DNA of 64,000 bases from Mallotus nudiflorus (GCA_947683625.1 CANTUR010001093.1:335501-399500), one strand, 5' to 3'. Counted from the first letter of the stretch, positions 25,263 to 37,538 are shown. Notes: generated by a model from the sequence alone, not told the origin. Numbers and translations are program-made.

Positions 25263-26040
25263 ACACACCAAAATCCATTACATCAAAAAGACTAAATTCA
25301 CGAATAACTCTCTGAATCTCAGTTCTCAGTTTGGATGCCAATATATACAAAACTTAATCCTGCAATATACAGTCCTACTAATCTCCTCTTATATTGTATT
25401 ATGTCTGCAGCATGACGTGACAGATTGAAGAGTTTACAAGTATTTTTCTCAACTAATTGCTCTTCTCTTACTCTGTGTAATAGCTGCCACAAGTTATCCC
25501 TCCTTGAAGGTGGATGGAAGTATCTTAGAAATCACTCTTTAGACTTTAACCATATGTTATAGTCAAAACTGACAGTTTTGCCATTAAGAGTACAAGAGTG
25601 TTTCCTCTTCATTAGACATCTTCCAATTCCTTTATTAAGGCATATTCAAAACAATTTCCATGCTTGGTTAAGTGTTATCAAGTCCTCATTAGCCTTGGCT
25701 ATCCCAGCCATAAATGTTGTAAGTTTGAGTTCAAAGGGCTTCTTGTACATCTTACAGTAACTACTTCAGACTCCAAGTTACAGTTGCCTCTGACCTACCC
25801 CTATACTAGATAGGTGTAGTAGGGTTGAAACTATAACCACAACTTCAACTTGAAAAGACTGTTTATCAATATATATAGTCTCTGCAGTAAAAGCAGTTCA
25901 AGTTCACCTCGCTGAAAAGACATGGAAATTAATAAGATTCAAAATGTAGAATGTCCGCAGAATTGACATATCTTGACTTCTCTGCTAAAATAGAGATTTC
26001 ATCTGCTGTACGATCGAAGGTATCGATACTGTACCCTACA
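25263..26040 (-). pseudogene. Unidentified gene fragment inside element C, replacing most of gag
   Basis: This stretch shows no similarity to the gag of A or B, and its base composition is more balanced. On the minus strand it has coding character over several hundred bases: an exon-like block (about 25764-25655) with KMYKKPFELKLTTFMAGIAK, then a block (about 25650-25335) with FDYNIWLKS, RYFHPPSRRDNLWQLLHR and FNLSRHAADII, interrupted by two or three TGA/TAG stops. A further block at about 25860-25800 reads into QVEVVVIVST. I do not recognise the family. It may be a captured or underlying host gene fragment, or part of another transposon. Confidence 0.45.
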
Positions 26041-26239
26041 AAACTTTTGTTGCATGAGCAGCATCATCACATCGCTGAACTACAGGCTCCTCATTCTGTT
26101 GTTCTCGCTATTTATGGCGATTATCTGGCCTTCTATGTCCATCTCTACCCCTATGCCTAACAGGCTGTACAGGGGGTAGAACCTCATGCTCAAGAGACTT
26201 TCTATCATCGATTAATGGAGCGACTCACGCTCACGGCAT
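26041..26239 (-). pseudogene. Element C gag N-terminal remnant
   Basis: Matches the first about 65 codons of A and B gag on the minus strand (acidic stretch, then PxVRHRGRDGHRRP-like basic region), with ATG at 26237-26239. Only this N-terminus remains before the foreign segment. Confidence 0.75.
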
Positions 26240-26429
26240 TTAGAAAAGAACAAAAACAAAACAAGCAATTCAAACAGATGCTGAAAATCACTTTATAATA
26301 ACACTGAAAAACATAAGTTTATGAAGGATCAAATAGAACCCTATATAAGATCATAACCTTGATCAACAATAACTCTCTAGCCATTAGGCTCACTTAATTC
26401 CAAATAAATTCACTTATTCCATTTGGACA

Positions 26430-26531
26430 GTAGATTGACCCCGAGACACTAAGTCAACTGAGCTCCAGCAGTCTAACTGTTAGTGTGATTGGCCCCGAGA
26501 CACTAGGTCAACTGAGCTCCAGCAATCACAC
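26430..26531 (-). other. Double stem-loop module in C LTR
   Basis: Units end in AGCAGTCTAACTG and AGCAATCACACC, with the GTGTGATTG/CAATCACAC stem intact. Confidence 0.65.
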
Positions 26532-26646
26532 CATCAATCACATCAGTCTCAATTATATCAATCATATCAATCTCAAATAATTCATAATACCACAAATGAT
26601 TCTCACTCAACCCTAAATCTATCGCACTGGTACGTACACGATCCTA

Positions 26647-26667
26647 GTGCTGCCCACTAGGTAGCAC
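26647..26667 (-). other. 21-nt hairpin in C LTR
   Basis: GTGCTGCC-CACTA-GGTAGCAC, the same hairpin as in A and B. Confidence 0.65.
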
Positions 26668-28857
26668 ATTCTATCAATATCCTTCATTTAAAATAAAATA
26701 TACATTCAAAAAATAAATAATGCATGATGATATTCATAATAGCAAAATAATCCATATATATACTAGAAATGTACCTAAAATAAACTAAGTATATTTCAAG
26801 TATACATATGTCAAATAAATTCAAATCAAACATAAAATATATCAAAAATAAACCAATAATATACTAAAAACATGCTAGGTATATATATCGAATATAAAAC
26901 ATGCATTTATTTAGAAATATATTAAAAGTATACTAAAAATATACCTAAAGTATACTAAACATTTTAATAAAATAATTCATGAATAAATACAATTAAAACA
27001 TGAATATGTGATTGCACATGCATCCTAAATGCAATGTATACATAAAATAAAAAATCACAGGTTTGCGCTCCACGAGACTAGTTTGACGGGTCTGGTCCAC
27101 TAGGCCTCGGTCTCAGCGCAACTAAATAAATAAAATAATAATTAAAATTAGAATAAATTCTAACCGAATATTCTAAGAATTTCTAAAAGACTCTAACGGA
27201 GGATTGGAAACACAGACAGACATAGAATTCAAAATTGACCAGATGTCTCGTTTTATGAGAATTCTATCAAAAATTCAGCTGAGCTTCCTCTATAAAATAG
27301 ACATCTGTCTACCAAAAAGTAGAGTCGGTCCTGCAAGAAAAAAAACACTTCAAAACAATCCCGAACTGCACAATTCCTTAACCGAGGTCCACAATTCACC
27401 AAAATCCAAATAGTATAATAAATATATTAAAAATCAATAAATGTCATATATATCCTTTAAAATATTAAAATACAATATATTAAACAATAAAACACCAAAA
27501 ATAACTATTTCACAATAATTAATTAAAAATCCCAAATAATAATATAATATTATTAAAAATCCAATTTTCCAATAATTACACATAAAACAATAAAAAATTT
27601 CATTTTACAAATCCAAATATCTTAAATAACCCAAATATATAATAAAAAAGTTATAAAAACCCATTTTCTTACCAAAATAATATATAATATATTATTTGAA
27701 AATAATTTTCAAAAATTGGTATTAATTAGTTAAAAATAGCAAATGATTTATAAATATCATTTTAATACCCAAATAATTCTAAAACCATTTAAAACATATA
27801 ATTTATCTATAATTCTCACAAAATTATACAATTAACCCTAAAATTCAAAATATCCATAATACTAAATAATGCCCTCAAAAATTATTTAAAATCATTAAAG
27901 TTATTCTATCAACAAATAATATTCTAATATTATCTAAAATACATAATTTACCCACAATTTCAACAAAAACACATATTTAACCCAATAATTCAAAATACAC
28001 ATAATTTTTATAAAATTCCATAAAATTTATACAAATGCATAAAAATCATTTTATCAATATATATTATTGTAATATCAACTAAAACATATAATTAACCAAT
28101 AATTTCAACCAAAATATATATTTAACCTAATTATCCAAAATTGACATAAACTAAAAATATTTATAAAAACTACATAAATATCAAAAAAATTATTATCTCA
28201 ACACTAAAATTAATATCAATTTATAATAACACCAAATATACCAAATTTATAATTTAATAAATTAATTTACAGAAATTCAATAAATAATAATAAAATATTC
28301 AAAAATTCACAACAATTAAAATAAATTCCAAAAATTAAAAAAAAATTAGTCATGAAGATCAAGCTACTAGGAACAACTTTTCTTAAGGGAGTTTGTTTAA
28401 ATCAACGAAAAATTAACTCAAAAAAATAAAAAAACATAAAAGCTTAAAACTGAAAAATCAAGAAAACTCACAAACGATCGGGTTTAAGCTCAAACGAAGC
28501 TTGGAATCGTGATCCCCAGAGCTCAGAGAGTTGATAGAGACTGTAAGCTCAAGAAACGGTGGCCGGAAGTGATAGAGGCACAGTGACAGGTAGAGAACGG
28601 GTTGCGCAGGAGAAGGAAGCTTCTGTGTTTATTTTTTGTCCCTATTTTGGTTTCTTGTTTCTTTACATTTTTGGTCCATCACGTTTTTTTCTCTATGTTA
28701 TGTTGTGTGTGTTTGGTGTTTTAGTATATGGATATGCATGCATGTATGTGTTCATTATTGCATGCGTGTGTATATATTTATATCTATTATATTAATAAAA
28801 CTTTATATTATAATAATAATACTTTATGTAAACAAATCTCCACCACATAAAAATATA

Positions 28858-28859
<2 letters not shown>

Positions 28860-28891
<32 letters not shown>
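28860..28891. repeat. (AT)n microsatellite in C right LTR
   Basis: Pure AT dinucleotide run followed by a CA run. Confidence 0.9.
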
Positions 28892-28894
<3 letters not shown>

Positions 28895-29249
28895 AACACA
28901 CACACACAAGCAAATTAAACTCACATAAAATAACACTTAATAATAATGATAATTATAATAAAATAAATAATAGAATTTGATAAAACAATAATAGAATTAA
29001 CAATGCTCTAAATTAAATATTATTAAAATAGTTCTATCCAAAATAATAATTATAAATAATGCAAATTAAATGTCCAAAATAATAAGTTTCAAAATAAAAT
29101 AGTTACATAGAAAAATATAATTAAACATAAAATAATAAATATTAACCACAAAATAATAAAAAATTAAATATAACTTTTAAATTTATTAACATTGCAAATC
29201 TCGTTTAATAATAAAATAATTTTAAAAAATTAGGGTTATAACACCTTTG

Positions 29250-31420
29250 CTACTATAGCCTCGGGTGTGGCTATTGTTTCATTGTTCATGTTCGACAAAG
29301 CTTTTACGAGAGCTCTTCTATGGCTGCCTGAGTGCATAAGTAGTTCCCAAATACTGACATTTGCCTTAGCCTTCTTCAATTGTTCCATAATCAAGTCTTC
29401 ATTTTCCTCTTCCTCTATTTTTGCATCATCTGTCTCTTCTCTTTCTACAACTCTCTCAATCTTCTTTTATGTTGCCTTGTAATTCCTCCCACTTCTAGTG
29501 ACATGATTCACTTTGGGGTCATTGCTCCACACATCCAGACCAGCAAGACTCTCTTCATGAGAGTCATACCAAATGTCTACAACTCCGATGATTCTGTTCC
29601 TCTTTCTATTCTTCCATACTTCTATTATACACGTTTCCTTTCCCTCCATGCTAAGCTTTCCCAGATGTGCTCTCAGTAATTCCTCAATCCCCTGTTTAGG
29701 AGTTAAAGACTCCTTATTCTCTTCTTTGATGGCCCATCACCAAATTCATCACCCTATCCTGAGGGCACAACCCCTCAAGAGTTATATCATTGGAAGCAGG
29801 CTTTGAATAGAACACCCTATAATCAAATTTGCCTGAGGGTTACCCTAATAAATCCTTAACTCTTGGTTGTTCTAGAGTTTTGGATTCTTTCTCATCATTA
29901 AACTCATCACCCCATCCTAAATGAATAATTAATTCAACTAGGATATCTCTAAAGGGCAGTTTGGAATATAACACCTTATAGTTAAATTTCCTTGAGGGCT
30001 ACCCCAGCAAATTCGCAACTCCTCTAGAGGCATTAGGAGATTCTCCATTAGCTGTAATGTTTAGGTTTTCAAAGGAGTTTACCACTTCTTCTTCGCTCAC
30101 TCCTGAGTTAATCATCATGGTGGCCAGTGGTGGGACATTTTAGTAGTCAGGGAAAGGATTATATCTAGTATTTGGGTTGGAGTTGGATTTTTTAGGGTCT
30201 GTGATTTTTCTAGAGTCTATTAGGTTTTGGATCTCATGTTGAGGCAAATACAAGTGTCTGTGGAGTGGCCAGCTACTTGGTAAGACTTGTAGTAGCTATT
30301 GGGGTCGTAGCCTGGGGCATTCAGGTTAAGTGGTTTGGAAAAGGTTAAGGGCTAGAGTAAGCCTTTCTAGATCAATCGTTCTAGGACTTTGGAAAGTGGT
30401 TGGTTGAAGTTAGAGAATCTTTGGGGTTGTTGAACTGCATGCACCTCCACAGCTCGACTAGTACTTTCCTGTTATGTGCCGCGGTTGGGTAGTTTTAGGT
30501 TCCAATGCCTCTACATCTTCTTTTCTTATCATTCTCGATCTCTTCTGCTTGCATACCATCATCATACAAGTCTATGAAAGTTTTGGGGTTCTTCAGTTGC
30601 AATCTCTTGACCAGATTAGGTAACACATTTTGAACTATCATTCTAACCTGATCCTTCTCGGCCAGCTTATTCTTGATCAGCCTTGCTTTATTCATGAATT
30701 TGGTAAGGAAATCAGAGAAAGATTCATTGGGTTTTTGCTTTGTCAGTTCTAAATCTCTGATGGACACTTCCAACCGAGTGTTATAATCATATTATCTTAA
30801 AAAAGGCAGTATATAGTTCATTCCAATCAGCTCTCATAGATTTTTCCAACCCATGATACCAGTTTACAACCATTCCCTCTAAGGATAACATAAACAACTT
30901 AGTAATCACTATTAATGGTGCTTTAGTAGTGCTCATGGTTATTGTATACTGGTTGAGATGAATCCTCAGATCTCTTTTCCTATCAAATTTCTGCAGCTGT
31001 GGCATCTTGAACTTGTCAGGCAACCTATTATCTTCCATCTACAGTATATCATCAAAGTCAAATGAATACCCCATGCCTTGTCCCCTGATCAGCTCTTCCA
31101 TCTTGGACATCTTCTGGGTCAGTGCTCACATCTGCTTGGACTCGTGGTCGTGTACAAGTTCAAGGGATTCTTTTTTTTGCCTTCTCTACCATGTAATTCT
31201 TGACATCCTCCAGCTTTACATCTATAGTAGGTAGGTTTCTAGCAGCAGGTTACCCCCTAGCATTGTTGGCAATAGGTGGAGCATCCGTAGTAAGTGGGAT
31301 AGAAGTTGTAAAGTGGGTTGATAGGGCTTTTTTCCAGTCTATCCAGTTTGTTAAGGATTTTCTTTACTGAGGCTTTAGGACTCTGACTCGTTCTTCTTAG
31401 TCTTCCACCTCGTCATCCCC
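29250..31420 (-). pseudogene. Element E gag, degenerate
   Basis: Gag core reads MPQLQKFDRKRDLRIHLNQY and MVVNWYHGLEKSMRADWNEL (31038-30787), then VSIRDLELTKQKPNESFSDF (about 30770-30495), equivalent to F residues with GAEDPHLHLKQYVTYMKAT and LRDLQNTKQNFSEPFVDYLT. A zinc-knuckle-like remnant GHSTDTC lies near 30260. The left end resembles the gag-protease linker of F (WELLMHS-like text near 29330). Frames are broken by stops and indels. Copy-number or capsid functions are lost. Confidence 0.75.
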
Positions 31421-31704
31421 AAATATGAGAATACCTCAATGTATCTATGATGGCTACAAAACAAGGTGTTAGTATGATGAATGAGATGCATGTATACATG
31501 TATGCATGATGCACATACTATGCAACAAGTAGCAAGTAGCAAGTATCAATCAAGTGTACAACATACATCCTTCTAACCTTATTCCTCCCACACACGTGTT
31601 CAATGGCGAGTCTCTTGTCCTAAGATTTTTGGTCTTGGTCTTAATATCATTGGGGGATATTATATATCGATGTGCATGCCAAATCTCTCTTAAAGTAGTA
31701 AAGC

Positions 31705-31927
31705 ATAAAAATAACATTTCTAGGTATAAAGGTTTAGCCTAATTTTCATTACCCTAAGGGGCTTCAAAAGTATAGGCCTGGGCTTTTATAGATAGAAATA
31801 CCTTATGGTAATAAGTATAAAAACAACATTTCTAAGTATAAAGGTCTAGCCCAATCTTTATTGGCCCAAGTGGGCTTCAAAAGTATGTGCCTGGGCTTTT
31901 ATAGATAGAAATACCTTATGGCAAAAA
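31705..31927. repeat. Tandem duplication (about 112 bp, two copies) in E leader
   Basis: Both copies run ACATTTCTAxGTATAAAGGT ... GGGCTTTTATAGATAGAAA. The copies differ at several sites, so the duplication is old. The rest of 31421-32336 shows no gene. Confidence 0.85.
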
Positions 31928-32319
31928 TCATACAAGCAATTTTTGGTAAATCCTAAGAGAAGTAACTAAGCCATTATATGTGGTTAGGATCCAGTAAAAA
32001 GTCAAGGTTCCCTTAGCAAAATGCCCTCCTTTAGGACTTAAGTTACAGGCCAAGGTCAGAGAGGCCCGGCATCCTTTACTAACTTGAGAGAAGACTACCA
32101 CCCTTTAAGACTTGGGTCATAGACTCTGGTCAGATGAGCCCGATAATCTCTTTTGGACCGAGTTAAGGCTAAGAGTGATGGTTGACCAATCTACAACCCC
32201 ATGAAACTAGTGGAATCATGAAATCATAAACCAACGCCATCAGGTGATAGGGACATGAAGAATGAATGCCAAGAATAAAATAATTCTAAAAAATACAAGT
32301 AGAATCAGTATCTCTTATC

Positions 32320-32336
32320 CCCAATGGATTCGCCAC
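32320..32336 (-). other. Element E candidate primer-binding site
   Basis: Next to the LTR end the minus strand reads TGGCGAATCCATTGGGG. It starts TGG as a tRNA 3' end complement should, but I cannot assign the tRNA. It is not the iMet site used by A, B and G. Confidence 0.45.
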
Positions 32337-34668
32337 TGTAGATAGAGGGGTTTAGAGCGCACCCAAGATTTTAGCAACAATGACACTGTTTGGGTTTAGG
32401 GCCCTAAGGAACACATTACTATGTCACAGAGACATAGCATGGAGATGAGCAGTCGCCACCCAGGGCAATAACTAGGAAAAATTGAAAGGTCGTACTCAAT
32501 TCTCTAATAAAAAGCTAGCACTATAACCAGGAGATTCTAAGAACGGAATACTAACTTCTCTTAGTCTTGTGTTCATTTGGAATTACTTTATGAATTACTA
32601 TCTTATTCTCTAATTACATGCAATTTTATTTAAACCCAAATTAAACATCCACCCAACCCAAAAAAGGTAATAGGTCATAAAATTACATGTAAAAAAAGCA
32701 TACAAAAAGGCGGCATCCCTAAGTCTAAACTAGGTTAATTTTTAAAAGTTAGCTAATTCTACATGTTTTTATTTACAAGTGAAATGGACTAGAAAAATAC
32801 CTACATTTTTAATTCATTTTAGAAAGCTTAAGTCTATTTATTTTAATTTAACTAAGGGAATAGTCCTAAGTCTACCAAATTTTAAAGAATAAATTAAATT
32901 AATAAGTGGGCCTAAGTCTAACTTGATTTTAATTGAGTGAAATGTAGGCTTAATTCTATTCATTTTAAAAGAAATAAATTTAATGGAATGAGCTACATCT
33001 AAATAGATTTTAATTAACTATAAATGGGCTTAAAGTCTAAATTGTTTTTAAAAGAAAAAAAATGCTTTATTGGGCTGGGCTAAAATTTAAATTTTAATTA
33101 AAATAGAACTAAGTCTAATTAACCTAATGAGCCTAAATTGATTTTAATTAATTAACCTAACCCATTTTTAAGCCTATTTTTTATTTAGTGGGTTTAGACC
33201 TATCCTGGACTTGGGGCCCAAAGAACTAAAAGATCCAAAAACAAAATCCAAACAAAAAAATCATAACAAAATCAAATCAAACACAAGATTTATGTGATTT
33301 TTTAAAAAAACCCTAAATCAATTTACATGTAACCCTAAATTAACCAATAAATTGATTTTTAACCAATTGAACCTAAATTACTAATCAATTTTAGTGCAGA
33401 GAATATAAAATTCTACTATTTCCCACTATTGGGGCTATTACAAACTACTGTGCAGAAATTAAAATCAAATTAATTACAACCTAAAATAAAAGCAAATTAA
33501 AAGAACGCAGAAATCATAAATCCTAAATCCTACGGGAGTTTTACAGATCTTAATTCATGGCATTCCATGGATTCTTCCAATGGTCACTACCCAAAATCAC
33601 ATATCTCCAACCTCATTCCCAAAGCATCATAGACCAAGAATAAAAAAAACAAAACCAAAAAAAGTTAATCAATAAATATTCAATCAATAATTAAAAATAA
33701 AGAAATCAAATTAAAAATAAATAAAAAGACAGAGACAATGTTGTACAGTGCAATTTGATGGCCCTCAAAGTGATTTTCACCATTTTTTGGAGTTGACAGT
33801 GTTATTTCTTAATTCTCTGGACTTTGAGAATGAAAAGGACATGGTTTTTTTGTTATAGGTTTCCTCAAGATAAAAAAAATGGCTATGGCCTTCTGTGCAG
33901 TAAAATTAAGATTTTTTTTATTTTCTCCCATAAACCTAAAAGGTTTTTTCTCTTAATTTTTATGCAGCTCCTCTCCCTCCTAAAAAAGGCCTCCTCATTG
34001 CAGACTTCTCTCTTGGCTTTTAAAGTCGCCAGAAGCCAACTTCCCCTACGTGATCGCAGGGGGGTTACACAATATTGGGGATGAGAGCATGAGGCTTTCT
34101 GTAGATTTTTCTTTTGAATTTTGAAATCTCAAAGAGATCATGTGAGATATTTATCTTTGAAAAAGTCTTCCAAGGCATGACACATGGAATCAGGACCAAT
34201 AAAAAATTAAAAAGATGTAAAAATTTTAATTTTTTTTTTTGCAAAAATCAGTATACTAAAATGCCAATGAAGCTCGCGTAATGCCAACGAAGCCTATGTA
34301 ATGCTGACAGAGCCTACATAATGCCAACCTACCAAGCCCGTAATGTCGATCGAGCCAATCAAGCCCATAATGCCAATCGACATTGGTGGAATGCCAATCG
34401 GTATTCTACAATGTTGATTGGCATTTTACTTCGACGGTTGGTCCTCATTTCAAAACCTAACTGACCAGTCCAGCTCAATAATTTTTTTTAATTAACAAAT
34501 GAAATTATAAAAAGGCCCTCAAAAGTTTCTAATTTTTATAATTAAAACCCTAAAAAATCAATTTTGCAAATAAAACCTTAAAATGTAGTAATTTAGTCCT
34601 TTGAATCATGAAACTTGACACTAAAGGTCAATTCTCAATCAGATATTCATCATAAGGGCTTTCGTCAC
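32337..34668 (-). repeat. Element E 5' LTR
   Basis: Starts TGTAGATAGAGGGG beside the leader. Related to the F LTR at the opening, at the sentence GCAATTTGATGGCCCTCAAAG (about 33750; compare 43425) and in overall order. The outer end, near TTTCGTCACA at 34659-34668, is a guess. It carries a palindrome-rich segment at 34258-34430. No gene is supported inside. Confidence 0.6.
34258..34430. repeat. Degenerate AATGCC-type palindromic repeats in E LTR
   Basis: About nine AATGCC/AATGCT/AATGTC/AATGTT units occur, several extending into near-palindromes such as AATGCCAATCGGTATT and AATGTTGATTGGCATT. They look like decayed copies of AATGCCGATCGGCATT. Position in the LTR parallels the palindrome cluster of F at 43806-43905. 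Confidence 0.6.
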
Positions 34669-34699
34669 ACGCATGCACAATGGCATCCTGAAATTGAGT

Positions 34700-35560
34700 G
34701 CTTATAAAGTTTCAGCCATGGCTTTTCCTTTCTGGTTGGGTATGGCTTCAGTTAAGATCTCTAGAGCAAATAATTCAAAAATAGAAGAAGAAATATGTAT
34801 GTCCTCCTGAGTCTCCAGCTCATCATCTACAAGTTGAACTTGTCTGCAAATGTAAAAAAGTTAGCCATCCACAAATAAAAAAGCAAAGAACAGAAGTTAG
34901 AGTAATACCTTCCGAATCTTATAACTTACCATTAACATGTATGCAATCAGGGTAGACTCGTCAGAGATATCTTCGAGATAAATTCTCGATAGATGTTGTG
35001 TCAATTATGCCGTAGAGATAGAGCCTCACAACCATCTTTATATCCTCATCGGATAACTTTGAAGGACTCTTCACTTTATGGTAGTTGTCAGACCATATCC
35101 GCCGAATGTAGACGAAGTTCGAAGGATGCTCAATAATAAAAAAACTTATGCCTCTACTTCTTATGAAGGTCCAGAAGCTTTAAAAAAAAGGTTATGCTTC
35201 ATAATAGCTGATAGGGAGAACATCAGCTCTCCTTTTTTCTTATTCAAGCTATACATATACTAGAGGACATCTAGGTATAGCTCTCTACCCTCTCTGTGCA
35301 TCAACTCTATAAAATCGATCAAAATCTGATAATATTAGGATGAGTTGCCCAAAAGCTATGTTATATCTATTCATAAAGCTCATAACAAAAGGATCTAAGG
35401 GGAACTTCAATCGCCCTTCTAATTGATCAAATTATACTACTAATCTATCAAAATCCAATATAGGAGTATGCGCTTTAAAGTTTTTTACTATAGTGTGCAA
35501 AGTGAAGTTTACTGGAATACTAAAATGTCTTATATATTATTTTAGCATGTCCTCATTTAC
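34700..35560 (-). pseudogene. Degenerate two-exon gene remnant, retroelement-associated
   Basis: Minus strand. Coding-like text in shifting frames includes LEGRLKFPLDPFVMSFMNRY and FGQLILILSDFDRFYR (about 35430-35290), then WSDNYHKVKSPSKLSDEDIK (about 35095-35035). A GT-AG intron is visible (34929 to 34844), followed by LVDDELETQEDIHISSS (about 34835-34780) ending at TAA near 34705. The 'FPLxPF...YNIAxGQL' text resembles proteins commonly found with plant retroelements; I cannot name a family. It lies antisense to element H, between where its pol would be and its polypurine tract, as the antisense genes of F do. Confidence 0.45.
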
Positions 35561-36420
35561 CCTAGAAATGAAAAATTCTAAACTGACTTGCTCTCAAGGA
35601 ACCATGGATCCTATTAAAAAAGTATGAAGGGAAGAATAGGGAAAAGAGAAGAAACTTCACCTGGGAAGGAAAATGCAAGCTTGCGGAGAAGGCGAAGAAG
35701 ACATTCTTTACAAAGAATATGCGAAGAGAAGATTTAACAAGAAAAGAAGACAACAGAAAAGCAAAAATGCAACAAATAGACAGGTTTGATCTATTTAAAG
35801 ACAATGGAAGGTTCTCGAATGCCCATTACTGCCCTCATGATCATTTTTTTCTCTCTCATAGCATCAAGGGTAATTTTGGAAAAAAATAAAAAGTAGTTAT
35901 TATTATGGCAGCTGAAACATCTCATCTTCTTATACACGAACAGACATGATGGTTACACAATTTAAAATTTAAAGGAGAGCCAAAAGACATGGTGGTTGAT
36001 AATCCCGCTCCCCTCGCTACTAGCTGTCCCCTTTATCGGCACTTGGGCCGCACTTCTAATGCACTGAGATTCTAAGTTTAGTGACTGAAGCTAGCACCCT
36101 CAGGTCGCTTTCATAGTATTGAGATTTGTCACTTGGGCCACACTTTTAATGCACCAAGCATCAAAACTCCAGTAATGCTCATTCTATCAGAGTGTATCTA
36201 CACTAGTGGGTTAATCCCTCAGGTTGTTTTTATGATAGTGAGTATTTTTTATTGTAGGTTTTGTGCACTTAAGTCCAGCTGGCACTTCAATAATAGTCTA
36301 ATACGGTGACTTCAAGACTTGGTACCGAGCATAGTCTCTTCCTTTGTGACTGAGGCTGGCCACCTCAGATCACTCTTTCTTATCAAACCTAGACATATCA
36401 GACATAAATATTTGAACATA
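35561..36420. other. Non-coding stretch, probable interior of element H
   Basis: No supported gene. At 36040-36200 the phrase CACTTGGGCCxCACTT is repeated with AATGCAC nearby, a degenerate direct repeat. It precedes the plus-strand polypurine tract. Confidence 0.4.
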
Positions 36421-36436
36421 CTTTCGGGGGGACTCT
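36421..36436 (+). other. Element H polypurine tract (plus strand)
   Basis: CTTTCGGGGGGACTCT lies directly before an LTR start TGATACCCC, the layout of a 3' LTR on the plus strand. Confidence 0.6.
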
Positions 36437-36814
36437 TGATACCCCATATATATATTTCTAATTAACTAAGGTCTTTATTTTCTTATACAAGGGTTGCTTG
36501 TAAAAGGAGGACACCCAAAAAAATAGGAAAATATTCCTATTTAAGGAGACTCTTGCATAGGAAGAAACACTCTCCTAATAGACAGATGACTTTCATCAAA
36601 GAGAAATCTTATTCATCTCAAGTTTGAGCATTGCTATCCCTATAAATAGAACCTCATATCCCTCATTTTCATTCACTCTATTCTTCTCATATTCATTGCT
36701 CTCTTTATCTCTCTAAAACTCTTTCTCTACATTCTCTGATTTAGGCGTTGGAGGGTTTATAAGAATCCTCTCCACCTCTCATTTTGCCCTTCTTTGATCC
36801 ATGGCAGGATATCA
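36437..36814 (+). repeat. Element H 3' LTR (378 bp)
   Basis: Begins TGATACCC and ends GGATATCA, short inverted termini. A TATA box TATAAATA is at 36641-36648, followed by a pyrimidine-rich start region. No second copy is in the window, so the pairing is unproven. Confidence 0.6.
36641..36648 (+). promoter_or_regulatory. TATA box in H LTR
   Basis: TATAAATA in CCCTATAAATAGAACC, a strong plant TATA context, inside the LTR. Confidence 0.6.
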
Positions 36815-37538
36815 GCTCAAGAGTTCTATAACAAGTTATCACTATTGAATCTTATTTAATAAATGAGTTAAATTTAAATTATATAAAGCTCTATTTGTGT
36901 TCCTCATGAATAAATTCAAATAAAAGTTAGTGAATGAACTTGTGATTTCTAATGTATTAATAACTTTTAAAGATATAAGATGTACATTTTTACTTATAAT
37001 AAATTATTTAAAACATATTAATTGAATAAAATTACAATTTATTTTAAAAATTTTATTTAAACTCATAAATAACTTAGAAATGATAAATAAAATATTAAAT
37101 TCGGCTCATTAGTTAATGAATCTAAATCGGACTTAGCATAAACATGGCTACATAATTTGCATTACTGCTCCTTTTACAAGACAAAGCAGTTTGGAATACT
37201 CATGTGCCTTGGAAAGATATGGCCAGTAAAAGGTCTGTCGGCTCAAACACACCCATCAAAATTAAAAGATCAGGCAACTAATAAAAAAAATTAAAATGTC
37301 ATGCTTTATATGATTCAATTTTATTTAATTTATACGCGAACAATAAACAACTTATTGTTGATGTATACTGTAACGAATTATTCTAACAACAGTAATTTTA
37401 GATTTTAATAATTTATACTGTACTATATTATTCTATAACTCAATCCTTGTATGTAACCTTTAATCAATGATAGGTCATCTTATTCTTTGTTAAAAAAAAG
37501 TAGTTAGCTTCCAGTTAGTAACATAGTAATAAAATGAT
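36815..37538. other. AT-rich spacer, target of element G
   Basis: No gene seen. From about 37244 on, it is the start of the segment duplicated at 56225. Confidence 0.7.

Larger units (their letters stand above)
10017..29243 (-). mobile_element. Element C: Tekay-like Ty3/Gypsy, truncated, hosting B and D
   Basis: C consists of a truncated left LTR (10017-10606), the 3' end of pol (10663-11729), the inserted element B, the rest of pol (from 23187), about 0.8 kb of foreign gene-like sequence, a gag N-terminal piece and an incomplete right LTR. The pol sequence continues exactly across B once one copy of the 5-bp target duplication is removed. C has no PBS because a deletion joins gag leader to mid-LTR at about 26277. 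It abuts element E on the right. Confidence 0.88.
26278..29243 (-). repeat. Element C right (5') LTR, inner end deleted
   Basis: Sequence joins at about 26277 to what corresponds to position 6756 of the A LTR (ATGCTGAAAATCACTTT). The first about 500 bases of LTR and the PBS are therefore gone. The rest includes the double stem-loop (26430-26531) and hairpin (26647-26667) and ends GGGTTATAACA at 29243. Confidence 0.85.
29244..34668 (-). mobile_element. Element E: Tat-like Ty3/Gypsy fragment (gag end and 5' LTR)
   Basis: Minus-strand gag-related sequence (29244-about 31420) is colinear with the gag of element F (54518-56232). A leader and an LTR start at 32337 follow; the LTR opens TGTAGATAGAGGGGTTTAG, clearly related to the F LTR opening TGTAGGCAGCGGGGTTTAG. 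Protease and the rest of pol are missing, presumably beyond element C to the left. The outer LTR end near 34668 is uncertain. Confidence 0.72.
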
